A stretch of 64,000 nucleotides of DNA from Bacteroidales bacterium (GTDB lineage: Bacteria > Bacteroidota > Bacteroidia > Bacteroidales > UBA932): NCBI GenBank assembly GCA_017471025.1, contig JAFUWX010000001.1, positions 1 to 64,000 on the forward strand, read 5' to 3'. Position 1 is the stretch's first letter. The number at the start of each line of letters is the position of its first letter. A program made the position numbers and the translations under genes. The notes beneath the pieces are model-generated. The model worked only from the letters and a program-made list of their open reading frames with translations. It had not been told where the DNA came from and searched no databases. This document shows positions 36,451-44,923 of this stretch, one piece after another.

Positions 36451-39400
36451 TTATTCGTCGTAAGAATAAATCTTCATAATGGCATCGATCGCCTTCATCA
36501 GGCGGTCGCTGAGCTCGGTGTCGCCGTTGGACTTCAGGATATCCACCAGGTAGTACAGGCAGTTACAGCACAGCTCGAAGTCATGCTGGGCGTACTCGTA
36601 ATACTCCATGTAGAAATTGATGGATTCCAGCAGGCCGATGGAGAAGCGTTCCGCCAGGTCCTGGCCCTGCTCGGGGGCGCCGGCCTTGTAGTAGCTTTCC
36701 ACCATGCCGATGACCACCACGTCATTGTGGTAGAAGCCCAGGCAGATGCTTTCCAGCGGGAAATTCTCTTCCGGCACGCATTCCTGGCAACGGTCCAGCA
36801 TCCGGACAGCCTGCTCCTTGTCGCCCCGCTCCAGCAGCAGATTGGCGGCATTGAGGAACAGTTCGCGCTGAGGCATGACGCCGAGGAAGGTGTAGAGGTT
36901 CTGGTAGTCCACGAACCAGTCGGTCCGGCTCAGGTCGTCCCAGGTATAGACCTCGTCCATCATCCGGACATACTCGTCCACATCGACGATGCCCAGGTCG
37001 CTGTTTTTGATCCGGTTGCGGATCGGCACCAGCTTCGTAGAGAAGCCGTCCGTCATCAGGTATTCCTTCTGGCCCACGTTGATTTCCCCGCCCTGGCTGA
37101 GCAGGTGGATGGGACGGGACCAGTCATAATTGGACAGCAGGTCCAGGAAGAAGAGCTCCGGCTTGGACAGATAATCCTTGTCCTTGGAGATGGTGAAGAC
37201 GATTTCGTCCGGAATCTGGTCGGCATATTCCTCGGAAAGGATACCGCTGCGCAGGACATTCTCCTTGTTGACCGGGATGCTGAACTTGCGGGACATGATG
37301 TAGTCCGCCTTTGAGCCGTCTTCCATGACGATCTTGGCGTCCGGATGGCGGAAGATCCGCATCACGTCGGCGAGCGGGAAGACCTGGTCGCGGGTATCCA
37401 CGATGCGGACGAAGTCATTGGTCCCGTACAGGTACTGCTCCTGCCCGATGGACAGCGGCAGCGGGGCCGATTCGTTGATGGCGTATTTCATCTGGCCGAT
37501 ATACCAGTCGGTGCCGAGGAGGGAGGTGTTGGCGATGCGGACGTCCGGCCGGATCTCTTCGACCTCCTGGGCATACCAGAGCGGGAAGGTATCGTTGTCG
37601 CCGTGGGTGATGAGGATGCCGTTCGGGCCGACGGAATTGAGGTAGTTCCGGGCCATTTCCACGGCGGTACGGCGGTTGCTGCGGTCGTGGTCGTCCCAGT
37701 TTTCCGCGGCCATCAGGGCCGGCACGCAGAGGCACAGACCCGTGACCAGGGCGGCCACCGGAACTGCGGCCTTGTTCTTCAGCAGCCGGGCGATCCCTTC
37801 GTACAGGGCGGTCACGGCAAAGCCGATCCAGATGGAGAAGGCATAGAAGGAGCCGGCATAGGCATAATCCCGTTCGCGGACCTGGTAGGGCGGCTGGTTG
37901 AGATACACCACGATGGCGATGCCGGTCATGAAGAAGAGCAGGAAGGTCAGCCAGCAACCGCGCTTGTCGCGGTCGAACTGGAAGAACAGGCCCAGCAGAC
38001 CCAGCAGCAGGGGCAGGAGGAAGTAGTGGTTCTTGCCCTTGTTCTCGCGCAGGACCGTCGGGGCGTCGCTCTGGTCGCCCAGGCGGATCTCGTCGATGAA
38101 CGGAATGCCGCATTCCCAGTTTCCATAGAAGATTTCACCGGGGCTGGGGCTATGGATATCGTTCTGGCGGCCGGCGAAATTCCACATGAAATAGCGCCAG
38201 TACATCCAGCCGAGCTGGTAGTCGAAGAAGAACTTCAGGTTCGTGCCGAAGCTGGGCTTCTTGTACCGGGCGCCCGGGACCGTCTGGCCCTTGCCGTCGG
38301 AATAGGATTCGTAGAATTTGATGAAACGGTCGTCCTGGTTGCTCCACATCCGGGGGAAGAGCATCTTGCCCCGGGCGGAATATTTGGCATCCACCGGGCC
38401 GTTGACTTTCTTGTATTTGCCGCCTACCAGCGTCCAGTACTTGGTGACATAGAGGTCGTCGTAGGGCGAACCGTAATACTGTCCGTACAGGAGCGGGGTG
38501 CTGCCGTATTGCTCACGGGAGAGGTAACGGACCAGCGAGAAGGCATTGTCGGGCTGGTTCTCGTTGGTCGGCGTCATGACATTGGACCGGATGATGACGA
38601 TGCTGAACAGGGAGAATCCGACCAGGATGGTGGTCAGGCACATCGTGGCGGTGGTCAAGAAGACGCGACCCTTTTTGTAGAACTGGATGAGGCCGACGAA
38701 GCACAGCACCAGCATCGCCACCAGGAAGAAGGCGGCGCCGCTGTTGACGGGCAGGCCGAGGCTGTTGACAAAGAACAGATCGACATAGGCGGCCAGCTTG
38801 GGCAGGTACGGGATCAGGACGAAGACCAGCGCGCCCAGGATGACGACGCTGACCAGGCCGATCTTGATGAATTCCCAGGCCGTATAGGGGGCATCCTCGC
38901 GCCGGCGGTAGTAGTACATGAACACCAGGGCCGGGATGGCCAGCAGGTTCAGCAGGTGGACGCCGATGGACAGGCCCATCAGGAAGGAAATCAGCACGAT
39001 CCAGCGGGCGGAATAGGGCTGGTCGGCCTGTTCGTACCATTTGGTCATCGCCCAGAAGACCATGGCGGTGAACAGGGAGCTCATCGCATAGACCTCGCCC
39101 TCCACGGCGGAGAACCAGAAGGTATCCGAGAAACAATACGCGAGGGCACCCACGGCGCCGGCGCCGAAAATGGCGACGGCCTGCCCCGCGGTGTAACGGC
39201 CCTCCTCATCGGGCCGGACCAGGCGCTTGGCGAAGAAGACGATGGTCAGGTACAGGAAAAAGATGGTCAGGGCGGAGCAGACGCCGCTCATCGCATTGAC
39301 GGCGACGGCCGCGTGGTCCGCATCGGCGAACATCGTAAAGAAACGCGCAATCAGCTGGAACACAGGGTTTCCCGGCGGGTGGCCGACTTCCAGCTTATAG

Positions 39401-39534
39401 GATGACGCAATGAACTCGCCGCAGTCCCAGAAGGAAGCGGTGGGCTCTATGGTGGACAGGTAGGTGACGGTGGCGACGAGCAGGACGGCAGCCGACACAA
39501 TCCGGTTCCAAAGGTTGAATTTTTTTTGCTCCAT
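36451..39534 (-). CDS. DUF2723 family membrane protein (GT117-like)
   Basis: A 1027-aa protein with about ten to twelve transmembrane helices in the first 600 residues and a large soluble C-terminal part with tetratricopeptide-like helices near the end. The N-terminal segment (TYLSTIEPTASFWDCGEFI and SSYKLEVGHPPGNP) is the DUF2723 signature. DUF2723 proteins are related to eukaryotic TMEM260, an O-mannosyltransferase, and are classed as GT117; the acidic DCGEF motif near the membrane face would be the catalytic region. It is likely to act on envelope proteins or glycolipids using a lipid-linked sugar. It is first in a unit with the polyprenyl synthetase and has a canonical promoter. Confidence 0.9.
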   Translation of the reverse strand: MEQKKFNLWNRIVSAAVLLVATVTYLSTIEPTASFWDCGEFIASSYKLEVGHPPGNPVFQLIARFFTMFADADHAAVAVNAMSGVCSALTIFFLYLTIVFFAKRLVRPDEEGRYTAGQAVAIFGAGAVGALAYCFSDTFWFSAVEGEVYAMSSLFTAMVFWAMTKWYEQADQPYSARWIVLISFLMGLSIGVHLLNLLAIPALVFMYYYRRREDAPYTAWEFIKIGLVSVVILGALVFVLIPYLPKLAAYVDLFFVNSLGLPVNSGAAFFLVAMLVLCFVGLIQFYKKGRVFLTTATMCLTTILVGFSLFSIVIIRSNVMTPTNENQPDNAFSLVRYLSREQYGSTPLLYGQYYGSPYDDLYVTKYWTLVGGKYKKVNGPVDAKYSARGKMLFPRMWSNQDDRFIKFYESYSDGKGQTVPGARYKKPSFGTNLKFFFDYQLGWMYWRYFMWNFAGRQNDIHSPSPGEIFYGNWECGIPFIDEIRLGDQSDAPTVLRENKGKNHYFLLPLLLGLLGLFFQFDRDKRGCWLTFLLFFMTGIAIVVYLNQPPYQVRERDYAYAGSFYAFSIWIGFAVTALYEGIARLLKNKAAVPVAALVTGLCLCVPALMAAENWDDHDRSNRRTAVEMARNYLNSVGPNGILITHGDNDTFPLWYAQEVEEIRPDVRIANTSLLGTDWYIGQMKYAINESAPLPLSIGQEQYLYGTNDFVRIVDTRDQVFPLADVMRIFRHPDAKIVMEDGSKADYIMSRKFSIPVNKENVLRSGILSEEYADQIPDEIVFTISKDKDYLSKPELFFLDLLSNYDWSRPIHLLSQGGEINVGQKEYLMTDGFSTKLVPIRNRIKNSDLGIVDVDEYVRMMDEVYTWDDLSRTDWFVDYQNLYTFLGVMPQRELFLNAANLLLERGDKEQAVRMLDRCQECVPEENFPLESICLGFYHNDVVVIGMVESYYKAGAPEQGQDLAERFSIGLLESINFYMEYYEYAQHDFELCCNCLYYLVDILKSNGDTELSDRLMKAIDAIMKIYSYDE

Positions 39535-39611
39535 GTTGTTTCATTTCGGCCGTAACCCGGCCAGGTAGGGCGGCGGAAGCCGCATCTAACGCATATCACG
39601 CATATAAAGTG

Positions 39612-39642
39612 CAAATATACGGAAAAGGGACGAAAGAACAAA
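39612..39642 (-). promoter_or_regulatory. Canonical promoter TTTG-N19-TATATTTG of the DUF2723 operon
   Basis: On the minus strand, -33 TTTG at 39642-39639 and -7 TATATTTG at 39619-39612 are 19 bp apart. The ATG follows at 39534 after a 70-nt leader. Confidence 0.7.
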
Positions 39643-39719
39643 ACCTCCTTTTTTCGCCACACGGGGCGGGATTCCGCCGTTTTTTTGCGTCAGCGCGCGG
39701 GGGATTGCATTCTTTTGCG

Positions 39720-39727
39720 TATCTTTG
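39720..39727 (+). promoter_or_regulatory. -7 box (TATCTTTG) of the GH42-like gene
   Basis: TATCTTTG lies 21 bp before the ATG at 39749, so the in-frame TTG at 39725 inside the box is not the start. Confidence 0.6.
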
Positions 39728-39748
39728 GATAATCAACATTGCAACACC

Positions 39749-41704
39749 ATGACAGAGAAACGTTCCGACCGCCTGCCGCTCATCGGGGCACAGGTCTTTA
39801 TCGAACCCGGCCAGACGGCCGCCCAGGTGACGGACTGGTTCCGCACGCTGAAGGAATGCGGCATGAAAGTATGCCGGATCCGGCTGTTCGAAGCCTATTG
39901 CAAGGCCCCGGACGGAAGCTGGGATTTTTCTCTGTTCGACCGGGCTTTCGACGCGGCCGGGGCGCATGACGTCCAGGTGTTCGCCACCCTTTTCCCGGAT
40001 ATGGAAGGGAACGGCATCGGGGGCTTCAAGTTCCCGGTGGACGAGGCCCACGCGGCCCGGATCGACGCCTTCATCGAGGCGGCGGTAAGCCATTTCAAAG
40101 GCCATCCCGCCCTGCGCGGCTGGGTGCTCATCAACGAGCCCGGCGTGGAGGGCGTCCTGCCCGAGGAGCCTTATACCCAATCCCGTTTCGCGGCCTGGAA
40201 GCAGGCCCATCCCCATGCCGACAAGACCCCGGAGGGCTACCCCGCCCTGGTCCATTTCGACCGGGAGCGCTTCCTGCTGGGCTACAACACCGACACGCTG
40301 CGCCACATCGCCGAGCGCATCCGCGCCGTGGACACGGAGCACGAGCTGCATGTCAACAACCACCAGATATTCAAGAACGTAGCGGAATATGACTTCCCCG
40401 CCTGGCGGGAATTCCTGGACTCGTTGGGCGCCTCGGCCCATCCTTCCTGGCATTTCGGCTACTTCGACCGGCGGCGCTTCGGGGCCGCGATGGCCGCGAA
40501 CTGCGACATCATCCGCAGCGGTGCCGGGCCCCTGCCCTGGTGGGTGACGGAGCTCCAGGCCGGCAACAATACCTACAGCGCCTTCAAACCCTTCTGCCCC
40601 ACCCCGGGCGAACTGGTGAAATGGGTGTGGACCGCCCTGGGAGACGGCGCCAAAGGCTTGATATTCTGGACTTTGAACCCAAGAAGCGTCGGTGGCGAAG
40701 CCGGGGAATGGAGCCTGCTGGACATGCAGGGCGGCCTGTCTCCCCGCGCCCGCGCGGTGCAGGAGATGACCCAGGCCCTGGCCGACCATGAAGATTACTT
40801 CGCCGGTGCGGAACCCTGCGTCTCGCCGATTTCGGTCCTGTATTGCCGCGAATCGCTGTGGGCCGAAAAACAGGTCCAGCTCGGCGACACCGCCGACCGC
40901 GACTTCGAAGGGCGCCAGGAAGGCGGAGCCATGAAATCGGCCGTGGCGATGTACGAAATCCTGCTGGAAAACGGCATCAAGCCCCAGATGGGCGAAATGT
41001 CCGAATATGACTGGAGCAAAGACAGTTACGCCGGGAAATGCATCATCCTGGCCGGGCAGGTCTGCATCCCGCGCCGCTACTACCCCCTGATCCGGCATTT
41101 TGTCAAAAAGGGCGGCAAGCTGTTCGTCGAAGGCCTGAGCTTCTATTATGACGAATACATGTACAACGTCTTCGGCGGCGATTTCGACCTGGCCGACGTA
41201 CTGGGCGGACGGCTGCAGGACGTGTATTGCACCCCGGGCGACCACAAGGTGAAGATCGGCGGACGCAAGCTGTGGGTCCACCTCTGGGAAGGCGTGCTGC
41301 TGAATGACGCCTCCGGGGAATCCCTGCCGCTGATCCACAACAAATATGGCCGCGGCACCGTGACCTGGGTCCCGTCCATGATCGGGCTCGGGGCCATCCG
41401 GACCGGCCACCGCAAAGCCTTCTCCAAGTTCGTGATGAAAGAGCTTGAGCCCATCGTGAAGGAGCTTCCGCTGCGCTTCAAACGCCACCGGAGCGGCATC
41501 ACGCTGCAGGTGATGAAGGCCGGAAAGGGATATATCACCGTGGTTTCGAGCAACGCCCGCCACCGCCGGAAGGTCCGTTTCGAGACCGGACTGAAGGTAA
41601 AAAAGCTGCTCTATACCTATTCGCCGGACGAAGTCCCCGGCAAGGCCAAGCGCCGCAAGGTCAAGGTGCATGCCGGCGCGACCGTGGTGGCATACTGGGA
41701 ATAG
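39749..41704 (+). CDS. GH42-like beta-galactosidase family hydrolase
   Basis: A 651-aa protein. A TIM-barrel domain (about 1-380) carries the GH-A clan signature: LINEPG with acid/base E130 at strand 4 and WWVTELQAG with nucleophile E268 at strand 7. A trimerisation-type or class I glutamine amidotransferase-like domain follows (about 385-570), and a C-terminal beta domain ends the protein, as in GH42. No signal peptide is seen, so it should be cytoplasmic, acting on imported beta-galactosides or similar. The usual GH42 length is 650-700 aa. It stands alone with its own -7 box. Substrate specificity is not readable. Confidence 0.82.
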   Translation: MTEKRSDRLPLIGAQVFIEPGQTAAQVTDWFRTLKECGMKVCRIRLFEAYCKAPDGSWDFSLFDRAFDAAGAHDVQVFATLFPDMEGNGIGGFKFPVDEAHAARIDAFIEAAVSHFKGHPALRGWVLINEPGVEGVLPEEPYTQSRFAAWKQAHPHADKTPEGYPALVHFDRERFLLGYNTDTLRHIAERIRAVDTEHELHVNNHQIFKNVAEYDFPAWREFLDSLGASAHPSWHFGYFDRRRFGAAMAANCDIIRSGAGPLPWWVTELQAGNNTYSAFKPFCPTPGELVKWVWTALGDGAKGLIFWTLNPRSVGGEAGEWSLLDMQGGLSPRARAVQEMTQALADHEDYFAGAEPCVSPISVLYCRESLWAEKQVQLGDTADRDFEGRQEGGAMKSAVAMYEILLENGIKPQMGEMSEYDWSKDSYAGKCIILAGQVCIPRRYYPLIRHFVKKGGKLFVEGLSFYYDEYMYNVFGGDFDLADVLGGRLQDVYCTPGDHKVKIGGRKLWVHLWEGVLLNDASGESLPLIHNKYGRGTVTWVPSMIGLGAIRTGHRKAFSKFVMKELEPIVKELPLRFKRHRSGITLQVMKAGKGYITVVSSNARHRRKVRFETGLKVKKLLYTYSPDEVPGKAKRRKVKVHAGATVVAYWE

Positions 41705-41711
41705 GGAGCCG

Positions 41712-41743
41712 TTTGCATTTTCCAAGAAAAAGCGCTAACTTTG
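41712..41743 (+). promoter_or_regulatory. Canonical promoter TTTG-N20-TAACTTTG
   Basis: -33 TTTG (41712-41715) and -7 TAACTTTG (41736-41743) are 20 bp apart, 38 bp before the ATG at 41782. Confidence 0.7.
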
Positions 41744-41781
41744 AGGACGTTAGATGTTGTGTATCTTAGCATTTACCCGTC

Positions 41782-42324
41782 ATGGACCAGCAATGGATTG
41801 TCACAAAAGTGGACGGCAAGGTGGCTTCCGTGGGGATGGATTACCGGGGTGCGGCCCGGGTGCTGGGAGAGCTCGTGAAGCTTCCGAAAACGTCTGTCAA
41901 TGAAGTGGTTACGTGTAAAATCGACACGGATGCCCTCTATGCCCTTTCCGCTTCGCTGCAATGGGAGGACCTGCGCCTGTTCGGCAGTCCTTTCCAGTTG
42001 TCGGTCTGGCATGCCCTGTTTGATCTGACCCACAGCGGCGAGCCCGTCAAAATCCTGAGTTATACCGACTTCGCCGAACAGATCGGCAAGGCTTCCGGGG
42101 TGCGGGCCGTCGCGCATGCCCTGGCCTGCAATCCGGTTCCGGTCATCGTTCCCTGCCACCTGGTGATTCCGAAGGAATCGCTGGAGCGGATCCAGGCCAT
42201 TCAGAAAGAAAACGGCCTGTTCAGCTGGAAGGCCCTGTATATCGTGGATTCCCGCATCGACTATGGCGAATACGCCCTCGGCCCCGCCCTCAAGCGGGAG
42301 CTGATCCTGCGCGAACTGGCGTAA
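41782..42324 (+). CDS. Methylated-DNA--protein-cysteine methyltransferase-like protein
   Basis: A 180-aa protein with the C-terminal alkyltransferase domain (about 70-165). The acceptor cysteine is present as VPCHLV (Cys125); typical enzymes have PCHRV, so the residue after the His is Leu instead of Arg. The arginine-finger helix is kept (GVRAVAHALACNP, R108), as is the active-site SYTDFAEQIG helix. It removes O6-alkyl groups from guanine in a suicide reaction, unless the PCHLV change alters activity. Cys at the active site rules out an alkyltransferase-like ATL protein, which has Trp. It is convergent with yidD, only 4 bp apart. Confidence 0.87.
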   Translation: MDQQWIVTKVDGKVASVGMDYRGAARVLGELVKLPKTSVNEVVTCKIDTDALYALSASLQWEDLRLFGSPFQLSVWHALFDLTHSGEPVKILSYTDFAEQIGKASGVRAVAHALACNPVPVIVPCHLVIPKESLERIQAIQKENGLFSWKALYIVDSRIDYGEYALGPALKRELILRELA

Positions 42325-42328
42325 ACGA

Positions 42329-42571
42329 TTACGGGACAGGGTCATAGCCGCTGCCGCCCCAGGGATGGCAACGCAGCAGGCGCTTGACCGTCAGCCAAAG
42401 TCCCTTGAACGGGCCATATTTCCGGAAAGCCTGCAAGGCATATTCGGAACAGGTGGGCGTGAAACGGCAGCTCGCCGGGGTATAGGGGGAGATGCAAATC
42501 TTGTAGAATTTGATCAGCACCACAAAGGGGAAAATGGCCACCTTGCGGGCGATTTCGCGGAATCGGCTCAT
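42329..42571 (-). CDS. yidD: Membrane protein insertion efficiency factor YidD
   Basis: An 80-aa protein with the complete YidD hallmark: an amphipathic N-terminal helix ([12 protein letters not shown]), then [11 protein letters not shown], and C-terminal [18 protein letters not shown]. It helps YidC insert proteins into the inner membrane. Its start overlaps the rnpA stop by 4 bp, the conserved rnpA-yidD arrangement; yidC is not in the window. It is the last gene of an eight-gene run. Confidence 0.96.
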   Translation of the reverse strand: MSRFREIARKVAIFPFVVLIKFYKICISPYTPASCRFTPTCSEYALQAFRKYGPFKGLWLTVKRLLRCHPWGGSGYDPVP

Positions 42572-42963
42572 AAGGCGTCGGCGTTGGTGGCGGAAGGCTG
42601 CTCAGCCGTTCCGATGCGGTGGGAGGTTTCCTGGAGGATGTCCGCGACGCGCCGGCGGACCTCCGCAGCGGAAAGGATCTCCTGGGTCGCATAGATGAAC
42701 ATCAAGTCCGTGCCCGTGACGGGCAGGAGGGCCTTCTGGGTCCGGTAGGCTTCGCGGATGAGCCGCTTGAGGTAGTTGCGGCGCACGGCGTGGCGGAAAA
42801 GCTTCTTGGGCACGGAGACCAGGATCCGGTTGCAGTCGCGTCCGGAACCCGACAGGTAGCAATAGCGCAGGCCGTCCACGCTGCCATGGCGGCCTTTTGC
42901 CAGCAGGCGGCCGATTTCAATGCGGCCGCACAGTCGCTCCTGTTTCTTGAAGGTATTCTCCAT
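42568..42963 (-). CDS. rnpA: Ribonuclease P protein component
   Basis: A 131-aa basic protein that assists the RNase P RNA in 5' maturation of tRNA. The start at 42963 gives [14 protein letters not shown], and the RNR motif is complete ([16 protein letters not shown]). A longer reading frame upstream overlaps hemD and is not supported. It starts 56 bp after the hemD stop and overlaps yidD by 4 bp. Usually rnpA lies beside rpmH and dnaA; here it follows hemD. Confidence 0.95.
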   Translation of the reverse strand: MENTFKKQERLCGRIEIGRLLAKGRHGSVDGLRYCYLSGSGRDCNRILVSVPKKLFRHAVRRNYLKRLIREAYRTQKALLPVTGTDLMFIYATQEILSAAEVRRRVADILQETSHRIGTAEQPSATNADAL

Positions 42964-43019
42964 ACGTTGAGAAGCTATATTTATGAGACGGCGACGCCTT
43001 TTCGCGCCCGTCCGGACAA

Positions 43020-43763
43020 CTATGCCTGCTTCTGCAGATACAGCTCGATGGCCTTGGCGGCAGAAGGTGCCTCGGGCGTGGGGGCCTTGATCTCGATGGG
43101 CAGGCCCGCCGCTTCCATGGCATCCACGATATGCCGGCCGAAGGTGATGAACTTGCATCCTTCGCCCTTGAATCCCGGGAAGTTCTCCTGCAGGGAGTGC
43201 ACATCCGCCGGGTTATAGACGACAGCCACCTCGTAGGCGGACAGGTCCAGGTCCTTGAGGTCCTGGGGAACGGATTTCACGAACACCGCCGTGGTATAGT
43301 CCAGCTTGGCCGCATCGAACAGACGGGTCAGGGCCTCGTTGTTGCCGGCGTCGGTGGTGGTAATCAGGAACTTCTCCCCTTTGTGCTTCGGACCGATCAG
43401 CGCGACCACGGACTCGGGCGTACCCGTGCCGTAGAAAATCTTGCGCTTGCGGAAGACGATGTGTTTCTGCAGGTACATGGCCACCGCTTCGGTGGTGCAG
43501 AAATACTTCATCGTCTCGGGCACCTTCACGCGCAGTTCTTCGCACAGGTGGAAGAAGGCGTCGATGGTGTGCCGGGCAGAGAAGACGATAGCCGTGTAAT
43601 CCAGAATGTTCAGCCGCTGGGCGCGGAATTCGCGGGAAGTCAGCGGTTCTATCAAATAGAAGGGCCGGAATTCGATATCCACCCCGTATTTTTCTTCAAG
43701 AGCGGAATACGGCGCCAAATTCATCGGGGCCGCTTGAGAAATCAGTATCTTTTTAACACGCAT
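43020..43763 (-). CDS. hemD: Uroporphyrinogen-III synthase
   Basis: A 247-aa cytoplasmic enzyme that closes and flips ring D of hydroxymethylbilane. The fold has two alternating domains; the sequence shows the HemD pattern of YTAIVFSARHTIDAFF in the first and a YNPADVHSLQENF, KFITFG segment in the second. The family is poorly conserved in motif, but the length and the DUF4271 neighbour typical of Bacteroidota support the call. It begins 37 bp after the DUF4271 gene and precedes rnpA. Confidence 0.9.
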   Translation of the reverse strand: MRVKKILISQAAPMNLAPYSALEEKYGVDIEFRPFYLIEPLTSREFRAQRLNILDYTAIVFSARHTIDAFFHLCEELRVKVPETMKYFCTTEAVAMYLQKHIVFRKRKIFYGTGTPESVVALIGPKHKGEKFLITTTDAGNNEALTRLFDAAKLDYTTAVFVKSVPQDLKDLDLSAYEVAVVYNPADVHSLQENFPGFKGEGCKFITFGRHIVDAMEAAGLPIEIKAPTPEAPSAAKAIELYLQKQA

Positions 43764-43800
43764 ATCCTGTCACTTTTGCTCGCGGCAGGACTGCGATGCG

Positions 43801-44565
43801 TTAAAAAAGCAGTCCGGAAACGACTAGCAGACCCGCCGGAATCAATTCAAGGCTGCAAAGATACAAAATTGCTGTGAATTGAGCGCAGGAATTTCGCAGA
43901 ATTTGCACGCGGCGGACCAAAAAGATGAGATAGACAAGCCCGGCGACGTAATATAGAATCTTCCTGACAGCCAAATCATTAACCCCGAAAATCGCAAGGA
44001 TGCCGACGGTCGCGCAAAGCAGCAGCGCGAGGATGATCGAAAAGTCATACAGCACCCGCGCCGACAGCATATAATTGTCGCGCCCCCCGTGCGGGGCCAG
44101 GGCGAGCACCAGGGTCCGGCGCAGGAGCAGCACCACGATCAGTACCCCGAGGATGACCAGGGTGTCCAGCCCCGGGGACAGGCTGTCCAGCCACGCGATG
44201 TGCCACAGGCCGTAGCGGGACATCACCAGGGCCAGGGCCGGCAAGGAAATGAGGGACAGGATGTTACGGTCCCGGGCCAGGCGCATGCTGTCTTCCAGGT
44301 TGACCAGCTCTTTCCAGCGGAAGATGCCGCCCAGCAGGAAGGGCAGGATGCCGATCAGGGCATTGAGGAAGAGCACCAGCAGGATCGCTTCCGCGGAGAT
44401 GAGGATACAGTTGACCAGGGAGTCTCCCCAGGCCAGGGCTGCGGCGGCCGTTTCGCCGGAAGGCAGGTCGGACAGGCCGGCCACCCCGCCGCGGAAGGCA
44501 TCCGCCCCCGGGAGGGTCCGCAGCGTATCTACGGTAAATATATCCTGGTCAAAACGCATAGCCAT
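43801..44565 (-). CDS. DUF4271 family membrane protein
   Basis: A membrane protein of about 254 residues if started at the ATG at 44565; another ATG at 44559 is equally possible, and an earlier one at 44607 would overlap the SUI1 gene and is less likely. About seven transmembrane helices are visible (AILLVLFLNALIGILPFLLGG, LVILGVLIVVLLL, FSIILALLLCATVGILAIFG, LIPAGLLVVSGLLF). DUF4271 genes lie directly before hemD in many Bacteroidota, and a role linked to haem synthesis or the envelope is possible but not shown. Confidence 0.88.
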   Translation of the reverse strand: MAMRFDQDIFTVDTLRTLPGADAFRGGVAGLSDLPSGETAAAALAWGDSLVNCILISAEAILLVLFLNALIGILPFLLGGIFRWKELVNLEDSMRLARDRNILSLISLPALALVMSRYGLWHIAWLDSLSPGLDTLVILGVLIVVLLLRRTLVLALAPHGGRDNYMLSARVLYDFSIILALLLCATVGILAIFGVNDLAVRKILYYVAGLVYLIFLVRRVQILRNSCAQFTAILYLCSLELIPAGLLVVSGLLF

Positions 44566-44569
44566 CTGT

Positions 44570-44917
44570 TTAGTTCCCCCGCTTGGCGCGGACATAGCCC
44601 ATTTCATGCAGCAGGGCCGTCACCTTGTCGCGCAGGTCGCCCTGGATGGTGATTTCGCCGTCTTTCGCCGTGCCGCCGACGCCGCATTTGACCTTGAGGG
44701 CTTTTCCCAGCTCGCGCAGGTCGTCGGCCGTCCCGACAAAGCCGGTCACCAGCGTCACCTGCTTGCCGCCTCGGTTGCGCCGGTCCAGCGAGACGATCAG
44801 ACGCTGCCGCGCCGCTTCCAGGGTAGCCTGCTCCGGCTCTTCGGCCTGTTCGTAGGCGAAGTCGGGATTGGTCGAGAACACCACCCCGAGCCGTTTTTTC
44901 CAATTGTTATCTGCCAT
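44570..44917 (-). CDS. SUI1/YciH family translation initiation factor
   Basis: A 115-aa protein with a C-terminal SUI1 domain (about 35-112): RRNRGGKQVTLVTGF, followed by the CGVGGTAKDGEITIQGDLRDKV segment that is diagnostic of eIF1/YciH. Bacterial YciH is thought to influence fidelity of initiation and is not essential. It starts 6 bp after the peptidase gene, and its stop lies 4 bp after the likely DUF4271 ATG (overlap). Confidence 0.93.
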   Translation of the reverse strand: MADNNWKKRLGVVFSTNPDFAYEQAEEPEQATLEAARQRLIVSLDRRNRGGKQVTLVTGFVGTADDLRELGKALKVKCGVGGTAKDGEITIQGDLRDKVTALLHEMGYVRAKRGN

Positions 44918-44923
44918 TGTTAC

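Noticed and set aside
42964..43158. N-terminal extension of rnpA
   Set aside because: The extension overlaps hemD on the same strand in another frame, and RnpA starts normally with the [11 protein letters not shown] segment at 42963.
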